Shown one piece after another: positions 22,017-31,958 of a stretch of DNA of 62,202 bases. Position numbers and translations under genes: made by a program. The stretch spans positions 1 to 62,202 of the forward strand of contig JALEZW010000069.1 in NCBI GenBank assembly GCA_022772675.1, given 5' to 3'. This stretch comes from Agathobacter sp. GTDB lineage: Bacteria; Bacillota; Clostridia; Lachnospirales; Lachnospiraceae. A model generated the notes under the pieces. The model worked only from the letters and a program-made list of their open reading frames with translations. It made no database searches and was not told the origin of the DNA. Position 1 is the first letter of the stretch. Each line of letters begins with the position of its first letter.

Positions 22017-25000
22017 ATGAACAGTAAGAAAATTAAATTTGCTCAGGAATTCTGTTTCAATGCCGTGCTAGAAGATGCGGAAAAACAACTGGAGACAGGC
22101 CTATTAGATTATCAGATTTTGCAGGATGATTTCTTTATTAAGATACCACAGGGTGAATATGCAAGAATTAGACTTGATGCGGAGGAATCTGTTGTTTTAT
22201 CGGAGTTACATAATTCTTATGGCAGAGCATTACTTCGTGCAGACAAAATCTCTGGTGAATATATTTCACTTACACTCATGAAATTTTCGGAGACTGTTCT
22301 TTATGATGAGAAAAATCCACTGAGTATCGTGGTAGATCAGGCTGTGGCTGCGGATTTGCGGGCAAACGATATTGACACAAAAAAAGCAGTTGATGAAATC
22401 AGACGCCAGATGCTTGTAAACGAAGGAGAAAAATATGCATTTGCATATTCCAGAGGTAATGATTCTGGAAAGTTAGAAATGATAGGAGACAGATACACGT
22501 TTACTGTTAAAGAAACTCCACAGAAATATTTACATATTATACAAATCAGAAAAAGAAGTAATCGTGATCGTATAGATTCTCCAATTGTCCTGCTTCGTGG
22601 ATCTATAGAGGTAGTGAATGAACTTACTGACCGTACAATACTAACCCGAAGAGCCGACGAACAGTATTCCCGATTGATTAGTTCAGATGCGGAGTTTATC
22701 AATTTATGGAACATTTACAATGATCTGGAATTAGAGAGCGTAAAACAGCAGGCAACTGAAATGGGATTTCTGAAGTATAAGAGTTTTCGCTATGCGAATG
22801 GCATGATTGTTTTTTCTCTTTCTAATGGATATACAAGACGGGAATTCTGTGTAGACAATATGTACTATGTCGCAATTGGTAATATAGATGAGACAAATCC
22901 TATGGAGTACAATTTCCGTTCGGCAACAGTTATTGGAACAGAGATAGACTACACCTGCGTAAATTCTCCTGAATTTAGAATTAAAGAGGATATGGACACT
23001 ACCAGATCTATTCCTTCAAACGGTTATCTGCTTCCAAGTGTTTCGGGATCAGCGATACAGAACAAGCGTAGAAAGCGGGCTCAGAACAATATTTTGTCCA
23101 ATAAGTGTCCGCTTACAGGACTGAAAAATATTATTCAGGGCGGTGCACAAGTCGGCGCAATCGGAAGAAAAAATCAGCCGGTATCCAGCAATCTGGAGAA
23201 GGAGATATTTGGAGATAAAAACCTTCACTTTACTGAAAAGCAAAAAATTGCGTTAGATGCAGCTATCAACACACCGGATATTGCTATTATCCAGGGTCCT
23301 CCTGGAACGGGTAAAACAACGGTTATCAAAGCGATAGTCAAAAGAATTGATGAATTGTGGGATAGTAAGGCCAAAATTCTTATTACATCTACACAGCATG
23401 ATGCCGTAGACAACGCGGTAGAAGGAATCAATTATGGAGGTGTCCCGGTTAACAGGGTAGCGGTCAGAAAAGGAAAAGAGGAAGAGAATTTCCTTATCTA
23501 TGATTGGATTGACAGAATGATCGAATCCTGTGAGGAATGGATTTCTGAAAAGGGAGGAAACACAAGAAGTACAGTCCGGGAGATTTTTGAAAAATTAGTC
23601 AGAATTGAGTCTTCCAAGGATATTGCAGAAATCAATACCTTGTTAACGGCTTGTTTCGTGCGATTGCAGACTTTAAATTTAAGCCCCCAGTTGTATGCAG
23701 AGTTTTCAAAGGTATTAGCAGAAGTTAGTGCTAAAGTCAGTGTTTCTCATGGCAAGGAGCAGAATCCTTTGTTAGTCTTGCTGCAGGGGCAGCGCCTTAA
23801 CAAGGAGGCTTTTCTTGATGATGGAATTATTCAATTGAAGCAATTGGAGCAATATTTGAAGTTTGAAAGTGATCTTGACTTTGAGATACCTGCATATTGG
23901 AAAAAGCTTCGCAGAATTACAACAGACTGTACAGAACTGGATGGTTATCTTCAACAGCTTAGAGATGATTGTGATCGTATTGAAAGCATGTGTTCTGATG
24001 TAGGAGAGGTCAACGATGATCTTTTACAGAAGGATATCAATGATCTTGTTAAGGCCATCAGATTGGAAATTGTTGCTTTAGGAGACGATACAAAATCTGT
24101 TCTTACAAATCTGATATGGGAATTTAAACAGGAACTGACAAATAGCAGTAATGTTGATCAGTTAATTAAAGCATATTCAAAAATCAATGCGGCGACCTGT
24201 CAGCAGGCGGCAAATTCAAAATTGAGTACATCGATGGCAGGATTTGATGAGGAGTATGATTTTGTTATTGTGGATGAAGCGGCCAGATCAAATCCGTTGG
24301 ATTTATTGATTCCTATGTCGATGGGTAGAAAAATCATTTTAGTGGGAGATCATAAACAGCTTCCTCACATGGTAGAGCGTGATGTCGTTCAGGCGGTTGC
24401 CAGAAAATCAGAGGGTAGAGATGTTGAATCTGTTTTAGAAGAATCTCTTTTTATGAGATTGAATGCCTCAGTTTCCAGGGAAGATAAAAAACTGGGTATT
24501 ACAAGAACCGCAATGCTTAGCGAGCAATATAGAATGCATCCGGACATTTGTGACCTGGTGAACATATTTTATGACGGCAGGCTGGAAACTCTGTGTAAGC
24601 GTGAGGAAAAGGAGCATAATCTCGGCTTATACAATGGGAAAGCAATCGCTTGGATTGATATGCCGCTTTGCGACAAATATCCGGCAGAGATTAAACGGCA
24701 AAGCATAAGTCGCAAATGCGAAGTAGATATGATTCAGCAGGAACTTGCCAAGATTCTTGCAAATAATGATGAATACAAGATTGGAATTATTACATTCTAT
24801 AGTGCTCAGGCAAAACTCCTGAACGATATGGTCAGGGAAAACTTTCCGGGGGATGTCTACAGGATACAGGTAGGAACTGTCGATGCATTTCAGGGAAAAG
24901 AATTTGATGTTGTGTTACTTTCTATAGTTCGATCCAACCAGGAGAAGGAAACCCGAAGAAGAGTAGGCTTTCTGGATAATGATAACCGTTTGTGTGTTGC

Positions 25001-25124
25001 ATTTAGCCGGGCCAAGAGATTATTAGTCGCAGTTGGGGATGCGAAGACGGTGGCATTCGATGGCGAAACGGAATATGTGAAAGCTCTTCATGAAATGTAT
25101 AAAAAATGTCAGTTAGGAGCGTGA
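22017..25124 (+). CDS. SF1 (Upf1/DNA2-like) helicase of the defence block
   Basis: A 1035-residue superfamily 1 helicase. The N-terminal 400 residues are an unassigned region with strands and a basic patch (QNKRRKRAQNN near 345). The helicase core follows: Walker A GPPGTGKTT (about 427-435), Walker B VDEAARSNP (about 750-758), motif III GDHKQLPHM (about 782), motif IV/V with LSEQYRMHPD (about 834), VGTVDAFQGKEFD (about 953) and motif VI CVAFSRAKR (about 991). This order is that of Upf1-like RNA/DNA helicases. In CoCoNuT systems a helicase of this type (CnuH) accompanies the McrB- and McrC-like proteins. Four bases separate it from the next gene. Confidence 0.85.
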   Translation: MNSKKIKFAQEFCFNAVLEDAEKQLETGLLDYQILQDDFFIKIPQGEYARIRLDAEESVVLSELHNSYGRALLRADKISGEYISLTLMKFSETVLYDEKNPLSIVVDQAVAADLRANDIDTKKAVDEIRRQMLVNEGEKYAFAYSRGNDSGKLEMIGDRYTFTVKETPQKYLHIIQIRKRSNRDRIDSPIVLLRGSIEVVNELTDRTILTRRADEQYSRLISSDAEFINLWNIYNDLELESVKQQATEMGFLKYKSFRYANGMIVFSLSNGYTRREFCVDNMYYVAIGNIDETNPMEYNFRSATVIGTEIDYTCVNSPEFRIKEDMDTTRSIPSNGYLLPSVSGSAIQNKRRKRAQNNILSNKCPLTGLKNIIQGGAQVGAIGRKNQPVSSNLEKEIFGDKNLHFTEKQKIALDAAINTPDIAIIQGPPGTGKTTVIKAIVKRIDELWDSKAKILITSTQHDAVDNAVEGINYGGVPVNRVAVRKGKEEENFLIYDWIDRMIESCEEWISEKGGNTRSTVREIFEKLVRIESSKDIAEINTLLTACFVRLQTLNLSPQLYAEFSKVLAEVSAKVSVSHGKEQNPLLVLLQGQRLNKEAFLDDGIIQLKQLEQYLKFESDLDFEIPAYWKKLRRITTDCTELDGYLQQLRDDCDRIESMCSDVGEVNDDLLQKDINDLVKAIRLEIVALGDDTKSVLTNLIWEFKQELTNSSNVDQLIKAYSKINAATCQQAANSKLSTSMAGFDEEYDFVIVDEAARSNPLDLLIPMSMGRKIILVGDHKQLPHMVERDVVQAVARKSEGRDVESVLEESLFMRLNASVSREDKKLGITRTAMLSEQYRMHPDICDLVNIFYDGRLETLCKREEKEHNLGLYNGKAIAWIDMPLCDKYPAEIKRQSISRKCEVDMIQQELAKILANNDEYKIGIITFYSAQAKLLNDMVRENFPGDVYRIQVGTVDAFQGKEFDVVLLSIVRSNQEKETRRRVGFLDNDNRLCVAFSRAKRLLVAVGDAKTVAFDGETEYVKALHEMYKKCQLGA

Positions 25125-25128
25125 TGAT

Positions 25129-26781
25129 ATGCTGAGAATGTATGATTTTGGCGCTGAATACAGCAATGTAAGCGTCAATGAAAGAAGAGCAATCGCATGG
25201 CCTGTTGCAGTATGGTCCTGCTATATTCCGGAAAGTGAGACCCAGAAAATTAATATTTTGGAGAGCCTTATTCTCCAGATGGTTCATAAGGGATTTAAGA
25301 ATCCTAAGGAGACTTTGTGCAACGCAGTTGGATTTAATAAGGATCTTGTGGATGCTGCGGTGGAATCTTGCAGAAGGCAGGGATTTTTTGACTGGCGTCA
25401 CAAAGAACTACAGCTTTCAGAGAAAGGCATAGCTGTTTTAGGAAAGATTGAAAATCCGTATGCAGCGGATCTGGAAGCATCCAAGGAGACAAAGAAAATT
25501 TTTATGATCCAGGACCTAGTCACAAAGAGTGTAATACCAGTATTTGATATTGAGAAACTGCCGGATTCGTATTTTGAAGATGAGAAAGCACTGGAAATCC
25601 ATTACAGGAGAATTGACGGAAAGAATCAAAACACACCGAAACCTAAAAGTGCTTCTGTTAAAACAGCGCTGCGTTATTGGGCTAAGCTTTGCAATAATAT
25701 TCGTCATGGAATCGCTTACGGAACAAATACAGTAGAGTTATCTAATCCGCCAAAAGCAGAAGAGAGCGTTGAAGATTTCATCCCTTTTGAGGACGAAGTT
25801 GAGTGGGATAGTATTCAGGAAGATGGGAATGTTGCAGAAGAGGTAACAACTCTGGCAGATAAAGAGGCAGCAGAATATCAGCAAAAATCGGATAAGGAAG
25901 TTGAAAAATTAACCATCCTGGATGATTCTCCTGAATTATATTATGCCAGAGGTTTTATCGCAATTAATCGAAGTGCTCCGGATGAAATCATTATCATTTC
26001 TCCATTTGGCAGCAGATTGGATAATTGGTTCCGCACGGTAATAAACAGATTGAGAGCCAGTGATGAAGATTTTGAAGAGGAAATTCAATTTTTCCTGGAA
26101 GAGAAGAAAGAGAGCCTTAAAGATGTAATTGCTTTTGGAAACGATTTAAACATTACATTATTTGATGAGTACCCATTTATCTGCAATAATCCGGAATTTA
26201 GTGCGGTAAAAAAGCAGATAGAGAGGCTTACTATAAGCAGGAATAGAATTCTGGATGGGGAGGATGACTCTATTACATTTGCGCAGGTGCTTCGCTCGGT
26301 ATATGAAGCAAGCCTAAGACTGGTAGCGAAGAAGAATAGGTATCTTTTTGAAGCGAGAAAATTGTGTTTTGATGCCTATAAGTATAATCTGAGATGCTTG
26401 GTGGATTCATACTCGTTTCTTTCAGAAGATGTTTACAGAGAATATTCTGGTTATGGAATGTACAATAACATGACAAAGACCAGTGAGGAGGGTGGTTACG
26501 CAACTGCATTTTTTGCGTTGATTCTTGTCAATGCCTGGGAGGACAAGAATAGTAAATCAATGGATTTACTTCGTAATATTCCGACACTTCCAGTTAGATT
26601 AAAAGAATTAACATCTAATCTAAAACGGAATAAGCAAAAAAAGGGACAAGGTGCAGCAGCTTCTCACGGAGGAGATGATGCTGCTGAATTGAAGCTGTCT
26701 GTAAAGACAGTACAGGAACAGTATTCTGAATTTGAGAACCTGTTCCGGGCAATATATAACCGATTTATGGAGGAAACATAA
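25129..26781 (+). CDS. Unassigned subunit with N-terminal winged-helix-like region
   Basis: A 550-residue protein I cannot name. Residues about 1-105 look like a winged helix: ILESLILQMVHKGFKNPKET, then a recognition-helix-like DLVDAAVESCRRQGFFDW and a wing ending in LQLSEKG. Residues about 215-270 are very acidic and probably disordered. The rest is helical. The stop codon abuts the start of the McrB-like gene, so it is surely part of the same operon. It could be a nucleic-acid or substrate-recognition subunit of the defence complex; this is inference from position and the winged helix. Confidence 0.6.
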   Translation: MLRMYDFGAEYSNVSVNERRAIAWPVAVWSCYIPESETQKINILESLILQMVHKGFKNPKETLCNAVGFNKDLVDAAVESCRRQGFFDWRHKELQLSEKGIAVLGKIENPYAADLEASKETKKIFMIQDLVTKSVIPVFDIEKLPDSYFEDEKALEIHYRRIDGKNQNTPKPKSASVKTALRYWAKLCNNIRHGIAYGTNTVELSNPPKAEESVEDFIPFEDEVEWDSIQEDGNVAEEVTTLADKEAAEYQQKSDKEVEKLTILDDSPELYYARGFIAINRSAPDEIIIISPFGSRLDNWFRTVINRLRASDEDFEEEIQFFLEEKKESLKDVIAFGNDLNITLFDEYPFICNNPEFSAVKKQIERLTISRNRILDGEDDSITFAQVLRSVYEASLRLVAKKNRYLFEARKLCFDAYKYNLRCLVDSYSFLSEDVYREYSGYGMYNNMTKTSEEGGYATAFFALILVNAWEDKNSKSMDLLRNIPTLPVRLKELTSNLKRNKQKKGQGAAASHGGDDAAELKLSVKTVQEQYSEFENLFRAIYNRFMEET

Positions 26782-29160
26782 ATGAGCAGGAAAGGAAGAG
26801 CGAAGGGACCCTTTGGCAATAGTCAGCAGAATAATAGTCAGAAGTCACAAGCAGAGAGAATTGAAGATTTAAAGCAGGCGCAAAAGGAAAAAATTGATGC
26901 GGCACTGATTACGGATGAGAGAGTGGCAGCCAAAATCAGAGAACTTGAAGAAGAGAAAGAGTCTGTTAAAAAAGATTTAGAGAAGAAGAAAAATGACTTA
27001 GAAACAGAATACAAAGACAAAGAAAAGAAACTCCAGGATGACATCGAAGAAAAACAGCTGGCTATTGATGTTCGTGCGGAGGAGTTAGATGCACAGAAAA
27101 AGGCACAGGAGAAAAAGGCCAAGGAACTTGCTGACACAGAAGCTCAGGTAAAGAAGCAGTGTGAGACTGCTGTTGTTGAAGAAGTGGCAAAAATTCAAGC
27201 GGATGAGCGCAGGATTCGCGATCAGGAAAGAGAAGCAGTTTATGCAGAGTGGGAGGCTGACAAGGCCAGACAGAAAAAGGAGCTTGAAGCATACGTGCAG
27301 GAACAGCGGAAAAAAACCGAGAGCGAGCTGGAACGGGCTCATACTGAGAGAATGGAGGCAGAAGAAAAGAAACTGGAACGTATCCATGAGGCAGATGCGG
27401 CTTTAGAGAAAAAACGCGCGGATCTCACGGCAGAATATGAAGCAAAGGCGGAGGCTTATTCTAAAAAGAAACTGGAATATGAGAAAAAACTACAAGAACT
27501 TACAGAGCAACAGGCGGATTTAGACGCAGATTCAGAATACGTGAAAGAATTGAAGGCAAAATATAGTCAGTATTCAGAAACAGAGGTTTTGAAACTTCAG
27601 CAGCAGATTGCGCATTATGAGGAGCAGATTAAAGTTTACACGGCAAGAATTAAAGAACTTACTGCCCAAACGGCTCATATGCAGGGGAGTCTTCTGGATG
27701 ATAATGGGCATTCTTTGGTTGTAAGAATCGAAGAACTTGAGACACAGCTTGCAGAGGCTGTAAAGAAGAATGATGAATTGGCCAATATGCCTTCCGAAGA
27801 GGAAATAGAAAGACTTCGTGCAAATACACAGGAATTGGAAGTGGTCAGGCTGGCACTTGATGATGAGAAGCAGAAGCGTCACGAAGCTGAATCAAAAATT
27901 AGTGCTTATGCGATGAGTACTCGTGAATTAGAGAATGCGCGTGTTGCAGCAGCTGCGCTGGAATCATTAAATAATCAGCTTCAGATGAAACTGAAATATA
28001 TCAGCGAACAATATAAGACAACTCAGGAAAGTAAGTTTAAGGTCCTGCTGGATATTGATCATGAAGTTGACGGACAAGGGTTATATAATCCCAAAGGTTT
28101 TGGCAATTCCCTGAAAGAGTTGTGTGGGTATGTGAGAAATTATGGAGCATATTATAAGGGACTGTATTACTCTATTGATACGATAAGGGTATTCTTTGCA
28201 TCTCTTGCTGCATCTGAACGGGCGTCTCGTTTGCTCATTTTACAGGGACTCAGCGGTACAGGTAAGTCAAGCTTGCCAAGACTTGTTGCGGAAGCATTAG
28301 ATATGGAGTGTAAGTTGATAACGGTTCAGCCTTCCTGGAGAGACAACAGAGAACTTCTGGGCTATGACAATGACTTTACAAACCGGTTTAAGGAAACAGA
28401 ATTTACAAAATTCCTTTATGAAGCTTCGGCTTTGCCGAATCGCAAGAAACTTTACCTCATTGTGCTTGATGAGATGAATCTTGCAAGGATCGAATACTAT
28501 TTTGCAGATTTCCTGTCAGTGCTGGAGAAGCCTAATCAGTCCGAGTGGTTGATTCCTCTGGTGTCCGGATATTCTGAATTGGATCAGGATCAGAAACCCA
28601 AATACCTGGATTACTCAAATGAAGCCGCTAACATCTGTATAACCAATAATATTTGGTTTGTGGGAACGGCAAATAATGATGATTCAACGTCACTGATTAC
28701 GGACAAGGTTTATGACCGTGCTCAGGTTTTGGATATGGACAGCAGAGAGGAGCCGTTTGAGGGAAAGCGTGTAGCAAGGGTATCAATGGATGTAGAAGAA
28801 TTGCTGCAATTATTCCAGGAGGCTAAAGTTAGTGACAACATGCTTTCAGAGGATGATTATGAAAACATCAAAGCAGTTGATGAGTACCTGAAAGAGATGG
28901 ATATCACTTTTGGCAATCGTATTATGAGCCAGATGAAGGATTTTGTTCCGGTTTATATTGCTTGTGGCGGAACTAAGGAAGCAGCAATTGATTATCTGCT
29001 TACTCATAAAATTCTGAGAAAACTGGATGAGAGATATGAGCCATACCTTATTGCAAAGCTTGAAGAACTGGAACTTGGTTTAAATGAAATTTACGGAGAG
29101 GGCAGATTTAAGCAGAGTATAGCTAAAATACAGAAGCTTCGTGAAAAAATTGCAGGGTGA
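26782..29160 (+). CDS. Coiled-coil McrB-like AAA+ NTPase (CnuB-like)
   Basis: A 792-residue protein. Residues about 15-420 form one very long coiled coil (repeats of E/K/A-rich heptads such as EELDAQKKAQEKKAKELADT). The C-terminal AAA+ domain has Walker A LQGLSGTGKSSLPRL (about 485-499), Walker B YLIVLDEMNLARIEYY (about 555-570) and a sensor region WFVGTANNDDSTSLITDKVY (about 630-650), all in the McrB style. McrB-type NTPases are motors of type IV restriction; the large coiled coil in front is the hallmark of CoCoNuT systems. The next gene overlaps or abuts its stop and encodes the expected nuclease partner. Confidence 0.85.
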   Translation: MSRKGRAKGPFGNSQQNNSQKSQAERIEDLKQAQKEKIDAALITDERVAAKIRELEEEKESVKKDLEKKKNDLETEYKDKEKKLQDDIEEKQLAIDVRAEELDAQKKAQEKKAKELADTEAQVKKQCETAVVEEVAKIQADERRIRDQEREAVYAEWEADKARQKKELEAYVQEQRKKTESELERAHTERMEAEEKKLERIHEADAALEKKRADLTAEYEAKAEAYSKKKLEYEKKLQELTEQQADLDADSEYVKELKAKYSQYSETEVLKLQQQIAHYEEQIKVYTARIKELTAQTAHMQGSLLDDNGHSLVVRIEELETQLAEAVKKNDELANMPSEEEIERLRANTQELEVVRLALDDEKQKRHEAESKISAYAMSTRELENARVAAAALESLNNQLQMKLKYISEQYKTTQESKFKVLLDIDHEVDGQGLYNPKGFGNSLKELCGYVRNYGAYYKGLYYSIDTIRVFFASLAASERASRLLILQGLSGTGKSSLPRLVAEALDMECKLITVQPSWRDNRELLGYDNDFTNRFKETEFTKFLYEASALPNRKKLYLIVLDEMNLARIEYYFADFLSVLEKPNQSEWLIPLVSGYSELDQDQKPKYLDYSNEAANICITNNIWFVGTANNDDSTSLITDKVYDRAQVLDMDSREEPFEGKRVARVSMDVEELLQLFQEAKVSDNMLSEDDYENIKAVDEYLKEMDITFGNRIMSQMKDFVPVYIACGGTKEAAIDYLLTHKILRKLDERYEPYLIAKLEELELGLNEIYGEGRFKQSIAKIQKLREKIAG

Positions 29161-29165
29161 TAAAT

Positions 29166-31460
29166 ATGCAGATTTTTGTTGAGAATGCAGCTGGAAAGCA
29201 ATTGATGCCGGCTGAGAACAGTAAACAGAGTTTGCCTTTGTACAACAATAGATTGCTTATTATACTGGGGGATTGTGAATCTGTACGAATTAATAATGGA
29301 GAATGCGAAAGCAGCTTTTCCGAAGCAGGGGAATATTATATTCCAATTGAATGGGACAGATCAAATAAGTGTAGTTTCACAGTAAAACAGGAAGGGATTT
29401 ATAAGTATCAATTTCAGCTGGATAACACGGTACTTTCAAAAGAAGATGATATTGTAAATCTTCTGAAGTTTGTGAGCCAGATGGAGGAAACATTTTATCT
29501 TGATAAGCCCTATCAGATTACGGATTTATTCAATGCTATCAGAGATAATAAGGTATCTTTGATTATCGAAAAAACACCATATAGTGGCTATGATGATCAA
29601 TCATTACTGAAGAAAATATCAGAAACTGTTCCTATGGTTATGGATATTTGTTCGCATCCAAAACAGAGTCTGAGATCTGAGGAAGCCATTTTAGATGTGA
29701 ACCTCGTAAAGAGGATTAACTCCAGAACCATGGATCATCTGGCATCTCATTCAGAACATTGGAAAGCAAGAACCTTAAACGGACTTATCCCTAACAGACT
29801 ACGCGCAGATATATTCGAAGATGAGATAAATATTTATGAAAATCTTTTTTTCCGGATGGCGGTTAATGATGTTCTAAAATATGTGCACAGACAAGCTGTA
29901 AGCATTGAGAAAACGATCCAACAGAATGATAATACGATTGACTGGAATGCCTATGGGGAGACTCTGTCCGACTACAAGCGCATGAGGATTTTCAGGCAGC
30001 TTCTTCCGGATTATGAAGTAAATGCACGGCAGACGGAAAACCAGACGCTGAGAAATCTTTTGAGTCTGTGGGAAAAGCTTGAAAGGAATTTCTCAACGGT
30101 AGAGGCTTCCCAATTTTACAGGAGTATTGATAAAAAGAAACACATAAGCAGAAATATCAAGCCAACAAATATCCTGAAAAAGGATTCAAGATACAATGCT
30201 CTATACCGGCTGTGGTGTGAAATCCAGCATCAGATTGTGCAAGAACAACAGGATTCAGCAAACATAAAGGGAACAGCAAAAATCAGTATCGCAGATTGTT
30301 ATGCTATGTATGTGTCTGTTCTGATTTTGTATGTTTTCAAATTGTTGGAGTGTGAGATGGACGACAATTCAACCTTTGTGTTGCGTTCTGAGGGAAGTAT
30401 ATTAATTGATGCTGTTTTCAAATCTGACGTGATGACTTATGTTGTTAAGTCATCAGAAAATGAGTATGGAACCTTAGAAATCAAAATTACTTTTGTCGAA
30501 AAGGTTAAGTATGCATATACTATTTCCCAGGCTGCAATGCCTTTTCTTGAGAGTATAAAAAATGAAATGCCAAAGAAGGCGGAATTAGACGCAGCTGCCG
30601 GGAAGATTACATTCTTTGCAATTCCGACAGTTGCGGAACAGAAAAAGTTGAAAAATGTTTTTCATTTTAACAAATTTGCAAAGAAAGGTATGGATGAAGA
30701 TCTGCAGCATACATATGATGCGCTGGATAAGAGCTGGAGACCGGAACTGGAAGAATTGTTTTCATCAGGCAGGATAAGGGATGCAAGACAGGAAACAATC
30801 GTGATTAGACCGCAGTTTGCAGTATTGGAGGAGACAGAAAACGCAGTAGAAAAATATACCCAGGCTGTTTTGGATGCTGCGGATGCATATACGGTATATA
30901 CTTTACCAATTGATATTGGTGAATACAGAAAGTCAGTAAAATCCCCGAGATTGGTTAGTCGATTGCTAAATTATGGTGAAAAATATATTGACGAAGACGC
31001 TGATTGGTGGGGAGATTATCATGCAGGGATAATACCAGTATCTCAGGCTGAGATTAACTCTGCACAGAGGTTAATGAAGCTCATTTCTATTCATACATCC
31101 AGACTTCAGATTAAATGGAATTCTGGAAAATCAATCTGCCCAATCTGCGGTTCTGATAATTGCCGAGAGGAAAACACAAATAACTGGAAATGTAAGAATC
31201 CAGAGTGTGGGGTTATTTTTGGTATAACAAAGCACGCGGATGGGTGCGGGGAAAGCTATGAATGGACAAGACCTTTTGTAGATATTAGAAAAAGGGATAT
31301 TACAGCCGCGAATTATATGGATTTGATGCTGCGGAAGGAAATAATATTTGATCGTCTGACCATTACAGATTTTGAATTTGAAGAGCAGGAGGATGGTCAT
31401 ATTAAGTATATTCCAATTTGTCCTAAATGTGGCAAACGCAATGACATTAATAGTGTGTAA
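29166..31460 (+). CDS. DUF2357/McrC-like nuclease with zinc ribbon (CnuC-like)
   Basis: A 764-residue protein (ATG at 29166; GTG at 29157 in frame, overlapping the previous stop, is the alternative). The N-terminal half has the strand-rich and helical layout of DUF2357/McrC-like proteins. A PD-(D/E)xK nuclease motif is visible: aspartate in SILIDAVFKSD (about residue 413) and E-x-K in GTLEIKITF (about 435-440). Near the C-terminus is a zinc ribbon CPIC...CKNPEC (about 656-680) and a last CPKCGKR. McrC-like nucleases cut nucleic acid when driven by the McrB-type NTPase. A terminator follows at 31471. This is the last gene of the block. Confidence 0.8.
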   Translation: MQIFVENAAGKQLMPAENSKQSLPLYNNRLLIILGDCESVRINNGECESSFSEAGEYYIPIEWDRSNKCSFTVKQEGIYKYQFQLDNTVLSKEDDIVNLLKFVSQMEETFYLDKPYQITDLFNAIRDNKVSLIIEKTPYSGYDDQSLLKKISETVPMVMDICSHPKQSLRSEEAILDVNLVKRINSRTMDHLASHSEHWKARTLNGLIPNRLRADIFEDEINIYENLFFRMAVNDVLKYVHRQAVSIEKTIQQNDNTIDWNAYGETLSDYKRMRIFRQLLPDYEVNARQTENQTLRNLLSLWEKLERNFSTVEASQFYRSIDKKKHISRNIKPTNILKKDSRYNALYRLWCEIQHQIVQEQQDSANIKGTAKISIADCYAMYVSVLILYVFKLLECEMDDNSTFVLRSEGSILIDAVFKSDVMTYVVKSSENEYGTLEIKITFVEKVKYAYTISQAAMPFLESIKNEMPKKAELDAAAGKITFFAIPTVAEQKKLKNVFHFNKFAKKGMDEDLQHTYDALDKSWRPELEELFSSGRIRDARQETIVIRPQFAVLEETENAVEKYTQAVLDAADAYTVYTLPIDIGEYRKSVKSPRLVSRLLNYGEKYIDEDADWWGDYHAGIIPVSQAEINSAQRLMKLISIHTSRLQIKWNSGKSICPICGSDNCREENTNNWKCKNPECGVIFGITKHADGCGESYEWTRPFVDIRKRDITAANYMDLMLRKEIIFDRLTITDFEFEEQEDGHIKYIPICPKCGKRNDINSV

Positions 31461-31470
31461 AAATTGCATA

Positions 31471-31510
31471 GGACAGTTATAAAACAGAAAGTTTATAGCT
31501 GTCCCTTTTT
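31471..31510. terminator. Terminator of the defence block
   Basis: GGACAGTTATAAA pairs with TTTATAGCTGTCC (one G-U pair) and is followed by CTTTTTG. The opposite strand, read from the rtcB side, also ends in a T-run. Confidence 0.8.
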
Positions 31511-31541
31511 GTTTATTTATTTAGGCGTGGATAGAGATCGT

Positions 31542-31955
31542 TTATTCCTGAAAATAAAAGACCTTTCCTTTAGGCGTGAATGGCAGTCTGGCTCCTTTCG
31601 GAATCAGATAAGCGTGCTCTCGTTTTACCTTCAGGTCCTTTTCAATCAAGCCGTCCGTGATAATGAGGATGGGACCGTTTTTGGGAAAATCACGTGCTTT
31701 TTCAAGGGCATCCACACCGGGCTGCAGTATGGTGCCGCCCCGGCCGGTGACTTCTACACGGCCGGCGATGTCCTCCGGTGCCAACTGGCTGCCGAGAAGG
31801 GACACGCAGGGCAGTCCGATGTCAGCCGCAAACTGTTCCACCAGGGCGGATTTTCCGATGCCCGGTGCGCCCCAGATGAAAACCGGGCGGGAGGGTGCCA
31901 CATTGATCAGTATTTCTAATAAGTCACTTTGGGTGACGGTAACTGGTAAATTCAT
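31542..31955 (-). pseudogene. In-frame chimera of a MoxR ATPase and a vWA protein
   Basis: One intact frame of 137 residues joins two different proteins. Residues 1 to about 66 are the N-terminus of a MoxR-type AAA ATPase (FIWGAPGIGKSALVEQFA with the Walker A, then VSLLGSQLAPEDIAG). From about residue 67 the sequence is the C-terminus of a DUF2201-like vWA protein (VTGRGGTILQPGVDALEKA, then PILIITDGLIE and GARLPFTPKG). MoxR and vWA genes normally lie side by side; a deletion of the DNA between has fused them in frame. It lacks Walker B and the MIDAS start, so neither activity should remain. Translated after the zinc-protein gene, 3 bases apart. Confidence 0.75.
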
Positions 31956-31958
31956 AGA

